A stretch of 7,734 nucleotides of DNA. Source: Acidobacteriota bacterium. Its GTDB lineage: Bacteria; Actinomycetota; Acidimicrobiia; Spongiisociales; UBA5794. The stretch lies in NCBI GenBank assembly GCA_022574065.1, contig JACZST010000083.1, positions 1 to 7,734 on the forward strand. The letters are read 5' to 3'. Each line of letters opens with the position of its first letter. The stretch's first letter is position 1. The notes beneath the pieces were generated by a model. It was not told the DNA's origin. It did no database searches and saw nothing but the letters and a program-made list of their open reading frames with translations. The translations under genes and the position numbers were made by a program. Shown piece after piece: positions 1 through 4,836 of this stretch.

Positions 1-153
1 CAATACGTCGCCCGGCTCGGCACCCTCGACGTAAACGGTCAACGGGTCGAACGGCGGGGCGTCGTCGAGGATCGGCGAATCGGGACTGTCGCTCCTCTGC
101 GTCAGCTGAGGGTCATTTATCCAATCGGCCAGGGTGCGTGCTTCGTCAGTCAT
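1..153 (-). CDS. N-terminal fragment of an unrecognised protein (cut by window edge)
   Basis: An open frame starts with ATG at 153 and runs leftward through the window edge, so only the first 51 residues are visible. It begins MTDEARTLADWINDPQL and is acidic and Pro/Asp-rich, with no recognisable motif in this stretch. The start is supported by a GAGAGG Shine-Dalgarno-like sequence about 8 nt upstream. The ATG also overlaps the TGA of the upstream 64-aa gene (ATGA), a typical sign of translational coupling. In integrative elements of actinobacteria this position, after a small excisionase-like HTH gene, often holds a replication, primase or AAA+ protein. That is context only; the visible residues do not show it. 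Confidence 0.6.
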   Translation of the reverse strand, partial: MTDEARTLADWINDPQLTQRSDSPDSPILDDAPPFDPLTVYVEGAEPGDVL

Positions 154-344
154 GGCGTTCGCCTCTCGACATCGGCGGTCCGCTGATGCTGCGCGGCCGA
201 GACGAGCACGCCGGCCAGGTTGGCGAGCGACCCTGTTGTCGGCATCAGCGAGCCGGTGGCGAAGGCGTCGAGGAAGTCGCGGACGGCGACGATCCTGTCG
301 CGCGACTCGAGGTCGTGCTCGGTCGCTGATGGAGCGGCTGCCAT
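150..344 (-). CDS. Small hypothetical protein, 64 aa
   Basis: ATG at 344 gives a 64-residue protein starting MAAAPSATEHDLESRDRIV. The family is not recognised. Residues about 11-30 look like an amphipathic helix (charged, then VRDFLDAFA). A Gly/Ser/Leu/Ala-rich segment (about 38-52) follows, then a polar Arg-rich tail. There is no signal peptide, cysteine motif or clear HTH. The Shine-Dalgarno is weak (GGACGA about 10 nt upstream). Main support for translation is the ATGA overlap with the next gene and its place in the same leftward unit as the HTH gene, 104 nt downstream of that gene's stop. It could be an accessory protein of the element; function unknown. Confidence 0.55.
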   Translation of the reverse strand: MAAAPSATEHDLESRDRIVAVRDFLDAFATGSLMPTTGSLANLAGVLVSAAQHQRTADVERRTP

Positions 345-412
345 CCGCGGTCGTCCGAACAGCGGCCGGAACCGGCGTCCACTGCTACAGTCGGTGTCGT
401 AGATGGCGGTGG

Positions 413-432
413 CGCCCCCGTGTTCGGGGGCG
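413..432 (-). terminator. Perfect GC-rich hairpin between two leftward genes
   Basis: CGCCCCCG (413-420) and CGGGGGCG (425-432) form a perfect 8-bp stem with a 4-nt loop. It begins 16 nt after the stop of the HTH gene on the minus strand. No U-tract follows on either strand, so it is either a tail-less terminator of the kind proposed for actinobacteria or an mRNA processing/stability element that would lower expression of the downstream genes. Confidence 0.45.
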
Positions 433-448
433 TCTTCGCATGCGGGGC

Positions 449-646
449 TCACGCCGCGCCGGCAGGTTGCTTCGCCAGCTCCGAGGCGAAAAACGCGTCG
501 AGATCCTGGCGCCGGTAGAAATACCTTTTTCCTAACTTGACTCCGAGCCGGCCAGGCGCCTGGCCGCGGTGCCGCTGGGAATGGATCGCAGAAGGCGTAG
601 TCGATAGCAGCTCGGCGAGCTGTTCGACGGTGAGAAGATCCTCCAT
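449..646 (-). CDS. Excisionase-type helix-turn-helix DNA-binding protein (65 aa)
   Basis: This is a MerR-like HTH_17/excisionase-family small DNA-binding protein. Residues 5-50 carry the family pattern: LTVEQLAELL (first helix), TTPSAIHSQRHRG (turn and recognition helix), KLGKRYFYR (basic wing) and RQDLDAFF (final helix). Such proteins bind arms of attachment sites and steer tyrosine integrases towards excision, or act as small transcription regulators. The start chosen is ATG 646, because the sequence 9 nt upstream (AAAGGGG) is a good Shine-Dalgarno and homologues begin just before the LTVEQLA helix. The longer frame to ATG 736 would run back through three inverted repeats. It is divergent from the unit that contains the integrase, as expected for an Xis whose expression is separate from Int. 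The Xis role is inferred; the fold assignment is firm. Confidence 0.82.
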   Translation of the reverse strand: MEDLLTVEQLAELLSTTPSAIHSQRHRGQAPGRLGVKLGKRYFYRRQDLDAFFASELAKQPAGAA

Positions 647-652
647 TGAGAA

Positions 653-692
653 AGACCCCTTTCTGAGCGCGATGCTCTGTCGAAAGGGGTCT
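653..692 (-). promoter_or_regulatory. Hairpin that would bury the ribosome-binding site of the HTH gene
   Basis: AGACCCCTTTC (653-663) and GAAAGGGGTCT (682-692) are an 11-bp perfect inverted repeat separated by 18 nt. A second 4-bp stem, GAGC/GCTC (665-668/674-677), lies inside. Read on the minus strand, the 3' arm contains AAAGGGG, the Shine-Dalgarno of the HTH gene, and ends 6 nt before its ATG. Folding would hide the site. The same stem is followed by TTTCTC, so it could alternatively act as a weak intrinsic terminator (attenuator). A DNA-level role as a protein-binding site is also possible. Confidence 0.6.
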
Positions 693-703
693 CGAAAACC
701 CGT

Positions 704-720
704 CGGCGAAATCTTCGCCG
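704..720 (-). promoter_or_regulatory. Second leader hairpin (7-3-7)
   Basis: CGGCGAA (704-710) and TTCGCCG (714-720) pair perfectly around a 3-nt loop. If the leftward promoter proposed at 728-733 is right, this hairpin sits at the very 5' end of the leader of the HTH gene. It could protect the RNA 5' end or be part of an attenuation structure with the 653-692 hairpin. Confidence 0.4.
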
Positions 721-727
721 TGCACAT

Positions 728-733
728 ACGATA
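728..733 (-). promoter_or_regulatory. Candidate -10 box of the leftward (HTH gene) promoter
   Basis: Minus-strand TATCGT, inside GTGTATCGTATGTG, fits the TANNNT pattern of an actinobacterial -10 box and would start RNA near 721. No good -35 hexamer is seen 16-18 nt upstream. The box overlaps the left arm of the 731-759 inverted repeat, so a protein bound there could block it. The call rests on pattern and position only. Confidence 0.3.
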
Positions 734-759
734 CACGGCCCGCCCTCAGCGCCGTGTAT
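731..759. promoter_or_regulatory. Operator-like inverted repeat (9-11-9)
   Basis: ATACACGGC (731-739) and GCCGTGTAT (751-759) are perfect inverted copies with an 11-nt spacer. The half-site centres are 20 bp apart, about two helical turns, as is common for dimeric DNA-binding proteins. It lies between the divergent units, over the candidate leftward promoter and about 50-80 bp upstream of the rightward start. Plausible ligands are the 65-aa HTH protein or a repressor encoded elsewhere on the element. Confidence 0.5.
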
Positions 760-796
760 TTGGCTCCGAATTCCCAGGATCGGCAGTGCATGGCGG

Positions 797-802
797 TAGA
801 AT
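797..802 (+). promoter_or_regulatory. Candidate -10 box giving a leaderless transcript
   Basis: TAGAAT matches the TANAAT-type -10 box of actinobacteria. Its last base is exactly 7 positions before the A of the ATG at 809, so transcription would begin on the start codon. No convincing -35 is present. Leaderless genes are common in actinobacteria, which makes this spacing meaningful. The alternative is the GAGGG immediately before the ATG serving as an unusually close Shine-Dalgarno. Confidence 0.45.
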
Positions 803-808
803 GAGGGC

Positions 809-1315
809 ATGCCAACGCTCGATCTTCTGTGTGGCGGTGACCATCCCATCCACTCCAAAACGGTCGCGGTGGCGGAAACAGACACCGCGGGCAACATGTT
901 CCTCCAAGGCAAATGGAGAGCCGGGAAAGGCAGCAGCCGGGCGAAGGGGTCTGGCAGCAGGCTTGTCAATCAAGGGGCAAAGATCCAAGTCCGATGGTCC
1001 GCCGAAGCAGACTTGGCTAGTGATCCGCAGCGAGTACGACGCGACTTGGAAGTCCACCGAGCTCTCATCGGTGGGTCGCTGCCGGATAGCTGGCTGATTG
1101 GCGTTTACAAATGCCCAGACGGTCACTGGGTCGGCACGGACGATATTGATGAGCTGATCGGGTGGATCGACAAAGCGGTCAGGCTTGGGCTACGCAGCCT
1201 GCCTTTGCTGGCAGTGAAGTGGGAGGCAGGTGGGCCGTTGCCGTTGCCGATGGAGCACAACGGCTCCACAAAGGGCCCGGTAACCGGCTGGGTGACCATA
1301 GACGAGCCGGCCTGA
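809..1315 (+). CDS. Unrecognised 168-aa protein translationally coupled to the integrase
   Basis: ATG 809 to TGA 1313-1315. The last bases of the stop codon form the start of the integrase (TGATG), so the two are very likely translated together. No family is recognised and no HTH, transmembrane segment or signal peptide is visible. Residues 10-60 are Gly/Ser/Lys-rich and probably flexible, with GKWRAGKGSSRAKG as a basic patch that could contact nucleic acid. Residues 62-168 look folded, with a compact CPDGHW turn (102-107) followed by the acidic helix GTDDIDELIGWIDKAV. Third-position GC is visibly lower than in tig or clpX, consistent with a gene of foreign origin. Its place (divergent from an Xis-like gene, promoter-proximal to int) is where temperate elements often keep a control or directionality protein, but that is inference. 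Confidence 0.68.
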   Translation: MPTLDLLCGGDHPIHSKTVAVAETDTAGNMFLQGKWRAGKGSSRAKGSGSRLVNQGAKIQVRWSAEADLASDPQRVRRDLEVHRALIGGSLPDSWLIGVYKCPDGHWVGTDDIDELIGWIDKAVRLGLRSLPLLAVKWEAGGPLPLPMEHNGSTKGPVTGWVTIDEPA

Positions 1316-2463
1316 TGGCCGGGTCTGTTCGTCACCGCCAGGACCGCCCGAAGCAGTGGCAGGCTCGCTACTACAGCCCTGACGGTCAGCAGCATTCAAA
1401 GAGCTTCGCCCGCAGAGTGGACGCTGACACTTGGCTCCGGTCCGAGCTCGCCAAAGTCGATCGGGGCCTCTGGGTCGATCCGACCGCCGGCAACGTCGCC
1501 TTCGGAGAGTGGGTAGTCGACTGGTCCAAGGGCTTGACGGTGAAGCCAAAGACGGCGGCGGGATACCGATCGCTGCTCAAGTCGAGAGTGCTACCGACCT
1601 TCGGTGCGGTGCCGCTGCGTCGGATCACCCCAGCAATGGTGCGCGCCTGGGTGGCTGAGATGGCCGACGAGGGCCTGTCGGCGTCACGGCAGCGTCAAGC
1701 GCGCCAGGTGCTGCACGCCGCCCTCGACCAGGCGGTTACCGATGGCTTGATCGGCCGCAACGTGACTGACAAGGTGAAGGTTGCGGCGACCCGGTCCCGT
1801 GAGCACCGTTATCTCACCGCGGAGCAAGTGGCCGTGCTCGCCGCGGCGTGTGAGGACCGCCAGGACGGCGCCGGGATGCTGGTCCGCACCCTGAGCTACG
1901 CCGGGATCAGGTGGGGCGAAGCGGTGGCTCTACGGGCCTCTGCGGTCGATGTGTTGCGGCGTCGGATCGAGGTGCGAGAGTCAGCAACCGAGGTGGCGGG
2001 GACGCTGGTGTGGGGAACACCGAAGAACCACAAGAGCCGAGTCGTCATCATCCCCACGTTCATCGCTACCCGGCTCGGCGCGCACATGGACGGCCTCAAA
2101 GGCGAGGACCTCATGTTCCAGTCACCGCGGGGACACCCGTTACGGACCGGGAACTTCGCCAGAGCGGTATGGCGACCGGCGGTGGCAGCTTGCGAGCTCG
2201 ACGGGCTCCGCGTCCACGACTTACGCCACACCGCGGCGAGCCTTATGATCTCGTCCGGCGCCCAGGTCAAAGCAGTGCAGCGAGCGTTGGGGCATGCCTC
2301 GGCGGCGATCACCCTGGACGTGTACGCCGGGTTGTTCGATGATGATCTCGAGGCGCTCGCCGATGCCATGACCGAGCGTTACGGTGAAGCTGACGTGGAC
2401 CAGGTGAGGACCAAACCGATCGCCCCGGTGGTCGAGCTCATACCGAAGACCGTAGAAACGTAG
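1315..2463 (+). CDS. int: Tyrosine site-specific recombinase / integrase (382 aa)
   Basis: This enzyme would cut and rejoin DNA at attachment sites to integrate and, with a directionality factor, excise the element. Domains in order: N-terminal arm-type DNA-binding domain (about 8-55; QWQARYYSPDG, then SFARRVDADTWL), SAM-like core-binding domain (about 61-155; FGEWVVDW, then TAAGYRSLL), and catalytic domain (about 165-350). The catalytic set is complete: Arg199 in GIRWGE, Lys237 or Lys240 in the TPKNHKSR hairpin, His301 and Arg304 in HDLRH, His327 in LGHAS, and nucleophile Tyr337 in DVYAGL. The length is normal for actinobacterial phage/ICE integrases. The start at ATG 1315 was chosen because the arm domain begins directly after it and it overlaps the upstream stop; the frame open back to 1162 lies inside the preceding gene. 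The stop is 25 nt before tRNA-Arg, the likely target. There is no sign of decay. Confidence 0.93.
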   Translation: MAGSVRHRQDRPKQWQARYYSPDGQQHSKSFARRVDADTWLRSELAKVDRGLWVDPTAGNVAFGEWVVDWSKGLTVKPKTAAGYRSLLKSRVLPTFGAVPLRRITPAMVRAWVAEMADEGLSASRQRQARQVLHAALDQAVTDGLIGRNVTDKVKVAATRSREHRYLTAEQVAVLAAACEDRQDGAGMLVRTLSYAGIRWGEAVALRASAVDVLRRRIEVRESATEVAGTLVWGTPKNHKSRVVIIPTFIATRLGAHMDGLKGEDLMFQSPRGHPLRTGNFARAVWRPAVAACELDGLRVHDLRHTAASLMISSGAQVKAVQRALGHASAAITLDVYAGLFDDDLEALADAMTERYGEADVDQVRTKPIAPVVELIPKTVET

Positions 2464-2488
2464 ACAGAGCAAAGAAATCAGCGTGTGC

Positions 2489-2565
2489 GCCCCCGTAGCT
2501 CAACTGGATAGAGCAGCGGACTTCTAATCCGCAGGTTGCAGGTTCGAGTCCTGCCGGGGGTACCA
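2489..2565 (+). tRNA. tRNA-Arg (anticodon TCT)
   Basis: The cloverleaf is complete: acceptor GCCCCCG/CGGGGGT (first pair G-T), D stem GCTC/GAGC, anticodon stem GCGGA/TCCGC around loop CTTCTAA (anticodon TCT at 2523-2525), T stem GCAGG/CCTGC with loop TTCGAGT, discriminator A, and encoded CCA. It reads AGA and AGG. It begins 25 nt after the integrase stop, so its promoter would lie in the 3' end of that gene or it is transcribed by read-through. It is the probable attachment site of the element on its left. Confidence 0.96.
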
Positions 2566-2733
2566 GGGTCTCGTAGTCCCGCTTCGGTCGAGTCCTTTCC
2601 TGCCACCTGCCCCCGGGCACGCGGGGTTGGATCTCTGATCGGGGACCGGAGACCGGAGACCGAAGACCACGAGTCAAGTGCGGTTTCGACCTCGCTACCC
2701 TCGATGCTGACGGGGACGGTTCTCCGTTCACAT
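2566..2733. other. Spacer between the two tRNA genes
   Basis: No gene is seen in these 168 nt. The spacer holds a 7-bp tandem repeat (2644-2668) and a weak GC stem, CCCCG/CGGGG near 2611-2626, which could help end tRNA-Arg transcription although no T-run follows. A stretch at 2588-2604 echoes the T-arm of tRNA-Arg (TCGAGTCCT in both). No strong promoter for tRNA-His is visible; TACCCT at 2696-2701 is at best a poor -10. Confidence 0.5.
2644..2668. repeat. Heptanucleotide tandem repeat (GACCGGA, about 3.5 copies)
   Basis: GACCGGA (2644-2650), GACCGGA (2651-2657), GACCGAA (2658-2664) and a partial GACC (2665-2668). This is a short tandem repeat with one substitution in the third unit, in non-coding DNA upstream of tRNA-His. 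Such repeats change copy number by slippage and could alter promoter spacing. Confidence 0.8.
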
Positions 2734-2812
2734 GGTGGCCGTAGCTCAGCCTGGTTAGAGCGCCTGGTTGTGGTCCAGGAAGTCGCGGGTTCGAATCCCG
2801 TCGGTCACCCCA
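2734..2812 (+). tRNA. tRNA-His (anticodon GTG)
   Basis: The cloverleaf has acceptor GTGGCCG/CGGTCAC, D stem GCTC/GAGC, anticodon stem CCTGG/CCAGG around TTGTGGT (anticodon GTG at 2770-2772), T stem GCGGG/CCCGT (last pair G-T) with loop TTCGAAT, and encoded CCA (2810-2812). The extra G at position -1 (2734), opposite C73 (2809), is the identity mark of tRNA-His and is read by histidyl-tRNA synthetase. The 3' end is only 23 nt before the tig start, with no room for a promoter and no terminator between, so tig is probably co-transcribed with it. Confidence 0.97.
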
Positions 2813-2825
2813 AACCTCTATCACT

Positions 2826-2829
2826 GGAG
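2826..2829 (+). promoter_or_regulatory. Shine-Dalgarno that decides the tig start
   Basis: GGAG lies 6 nt before TTG 2836. No ATG or GTG is available in frame between the tRNA and the conserved N-terminal domain, so this pairing fixes TTG as the start. Confidence 0.75.
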
Positions 2830-2835
2830 CAGTTC

Positions 2836-4215
2836 TTGCACACCGAGGTCAAGGAAACGGGTCGATTCGAGCGCACCCTGACCGTCCGGCTCGAAGCGTC
2901 CGAGTTCGAAGGCGCCAAGGCACGGGCCGCCAGGACCCTATCGAAACAGATGAAGATCAAGGGGTTCCGCCCCGGTAAGGCGCCGCTGGAGATGGTGGAG
3001 CGGATCGTCGGTGCCGACCGCGTCAAGTCCGAAGCCATCGACCTCATGCTCCCCGAAGTCGTTGCCGCTGCCATCAAAGAGGAGGAGCTCGATCCGGCCA
3101 CGGCGCCGACCATCATCGCCTCTCGGAACACCGACGACGGGAGCATGGAGATCGATGTCATCATCACGTTGTGGCCGACGCTCGATGCCATACCGGACTT
3201 CTCCGGCCGCAAAGTCGAAGTGGAGCCTCCGATAGTCGAGCCGGAGGAGATCGATCGACAGATCGATGCGCTGCGCAATCAGTTCGCCGACCTCGAGGAC
3301 GTTGACCGTCCTGCCATCGCCGGCGATTTCGTGCTGGTCAACGTGAGCGTCCACGATGGCGATGAGGAGATCGAAGAAGCTGCAGCCAACGACCTGCTGT
3401 ACGAGGTCGGCTCGCGCAGCTTCATCCTCGGCCTCGACGAGGTGCTCATCGGTGCGGCGGTCGGGTCCATCGCCGAAGGAGAGGGGACCCTCCCTGAGGG
3501 CTTCACCGACCGGGGCGGCGACACCGTCACCCTCAGAGCGTTGGTGAAGGCAGTCAAGCTCAAGCGGCTTCCCGAGCTCTCGGATGAATTCATCGCCGAG
3601 GTCACCGACTTCGATTCTGAGGCAGAGCTGCGCACCCAGCTCGAGGAGAGCATCCACGATCTGAAGGTGCAAACAGCCCGCGCCGAGTTCGAAAGCCGGG
3701 CCATCGAGGAGTTCGTTGCCGACCTCGACCTCGAGCTGCCCCAGGGCCTCATCGAGGCGGAGACCGAATCGCGCATCCGCAGGGTATTCGAGAGCCTGCA
3801 AAACGACGGTGTTGGGTTCGAGGACTATCTGCGGATCATCGGTCAGGATCAGGCGTCGTTCACCGAGGGCATGCAGGCCCAGGCAGTCTCGGCGTTGTCA
3901 ACGCGGATCCTGCTCGAAAGCATCATCGCCATCGACGGGCTCGAGGTCGAAGACGATGAATATCGAGAGGCCGTCGAGGCCCTGGCCCGTTCGGCCGATA
4001 ACAGCGTCGATGAGATCGAGGAGATACTTGCCTCGGGTGGTAAAAAAGAAACACTGACCAGTGATATCCTCCAGAGGAAAGCGCTGGAGCGAATCGCTGC
4101 AGCGGCCGAGCCGGTCGATTCGGAAGGCAATGCGGTAGACCTAACGTTGACTGCTGCGTCTTCCGATCATACGGATGAGACTCCCGCAGGGGCGTCCCAG
4201 GATGTCGAGGAGTGA
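2836..4215 (+). CDS. tig: Trigger factor, ribosome-associated chaperone and prolyl isomerase (459 aa)
   Basis: Trigger factor docks at the ribosome tunnel exit and holds or folds emerging chains. The N-terminal ribosome-binding domain (about 1-120) carries the docking signature GFRPGKAP at 43-50. A FKBP-like peptidyl-prolyl isomerase domain follows (about 160-245; AGDFVLVNVSV to TLRALVKAVK). The substrate-cradling C-terminal helical domain (about 250-425) begins at LPELSDEFIAEV and ends in an acidic disordered tail (DHTDETPAGASQDVEE). The length is normal. The start codon is TTG 2836, supported by GGAG 6 nt upstream; the frame stays open further upstream only through the tRNA-His gene. Its 3' end contains the GAGGAG Shine-Dalgarno of clpP, whose ATG begins one base after the tig stop. 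The tig-clpP-clpX order is widely conserved and links folding with proteolysis. Confidence 0.96.
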   Translation: MHTEVKETGRFERTLTVRLEASEFEGAKARAARTLSKQMKIKGFRPGKAPLEMVERIVGADRVKSEAIDLMLPEVVAAAIKEEELDPATAPTIIASRNTDDGSMEIDVIITLWPTLDAIPDFSGRKVEVEPPIVEPEEIDRQIDALRNQFADLEDVDRPAIAGDFVLVNVSVHDGDEEIEEAAANDLLYEVGSRSFILGLDEVLIGAAVGSIAEGEGTLPEGFTDRGGDTVTLRALVKAVKLKRLPELSDEFIAEVTDFDSEAELRTQLEESIHDLKVQTARAEFESRAIEEFVADLDLELPQGLIEAETESRIRRVFESLQNDGVGFEDYLRIIGQDQASFTEGMQAQAVSALSTRILLESIIAIDGLEVEDDEYREAVEALARSADNSVDEIEEILASGGKKETLTSDILQRKALERIAAAAEPVDSEGNAVDLTLTAASSDHTDETPAGASQDVEE

Positions 4216-4216
4216 G

Positions 4217-4825
4217 ATGAGTTATCTAATCCCCACCGTTGTCGAACAGACCCCGCGGGGCGAAAGAGTATTCGACATCTACAGCCGGCTGTTGAAAGAC
4301 CGGATCGTGTTCCTCGGCAACCCGATCGATGACGGAGTAGCCAACATCATCATGGCCCAGCTTCTCCACCTGGAGGGCGAGGACCCCGACAAGGACATCG
4401 CGCTGTACATCAACTCGTCTGGGGGATCCACCTACGCCCTCATGGCGGTGTACGACACGATGCAATTCATCAAGCCCGACGTCGCCACGTACTGCATGGG
4501 CCTCGCCGCCTCTGCGGCCGCGGTGCTGCTGGCCGGCGGCGCAAAGGGCAAACGATTCTCGCTTCCCCACGCACGGATCATGGTCCACCAGCCGCACGTC
4601 TCGGGTGTCGGCGGCCAGGCAACCGACATAGAGATCCACGCCAAGGAGATCCTCAAAACGCGCGAGGAGATCAACGAGATCCTTGCATTCCACACGGGCA
4701 AGACGCTTGAATTGATCGCGGAAGACACCGATCGTGACTTTTGGCTGAGCGCCGCGGAAGCGGTCGAGTACGGTGTTATCGACACCATCCTGCAAGGGAG
4801 ACAACTGGAAGCGGTCGCCGGGTAG
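4217..4825 (+). CDS. clpP: ATP-dependent Clp protease proteolytic subunit (202 aa)
   Basis: ClpP is a serine peptidase that forms a barrel of two heptameric rings and degrades chains threaded in by ClpX or ClpC. The catalytic triad is Ser99 (GLAASAAA), His124 (MVHQP) and Asp174 (DTDRD). Also present are the N-terminal axial-loop motif YLIPTVVEQ and the handle-region segment GQATDIEIHAKEIL. The AASAAAVLLA stretch resembles actinobacterial ClpP2. One oddity is that the oxyanion-hole loop, usually NSPGG, reads NSSGG (66-70). No long propeptide is seen. ATG 4217 is chosen because GAGGAG ends 4 nt upstream; an in-frame ATG at 4202 lies inside tig without a good site. Many actinobacteria have clpP1-clpP2 side by side and need both for activity. 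Only one copy is present here, so any partner would be elsewhere. Confidence 0.96.
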   Translation: MSYLIPTVVEQTPRGERVFDIYSRLLKDRIVFLGNPIDDGVANIIMAQLLHLEGEDPDKDIALYINSSGGSTYALMAVYDTMQFIKPDVATYCMGLAASAAAVLLAGGAKGKRFSLPHARIMVHQPHVSGVGGQATDIEIHAKEILKTREEINEILAFHTGKTLELIAEDTDRDFWLSAAEAVEYGVIDTILQGRQLEAVAG

Positions 4826-4836
4826 GGAGAGTCTCA

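Noticed and set aside
647..736. N-terminal extension of the HTH protein to ATG 736
   Set aside because: It would place the leader hairpins in coding sequence; residues before ATG 646 do not resemble the family and the Shine-Dalgarno favours 646.
537..1097. 186-aa plus-strand frame covering the divergent control region
   Set aside because: It is Arg/Ser-rich shadow sequence that crosses all three inverted repeats and overlaps both the HTH gene and the 168-aa gene.
1162..1314. Longer integrase frame starting at 1162
   Set aside because: The extra 51 residues are out-of-frame sequence of the 168-aa gene; the conserved arm-binding domain begins just after ATG 1315, which overlaps the upstream stop.
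2536..2835. Trigger factor frame open back to 2536
   Set aside because: It would translate both the end of tRNA-Arg and all of tRNA-His; TTG 2836 has a good Shine-Dalgarno and fits the family N-terminus.
2938..3801. 287-aa minus-strand open frame antisense to tig
   Set aside because: It is a shadow of tig codon periodicity with no recognisable content.
4741..4836. ClpX start at 4741
   Set aside because: It lies inside clpP in another frame; GTG 4837 has a strong site and directly precedes the zinc domain.
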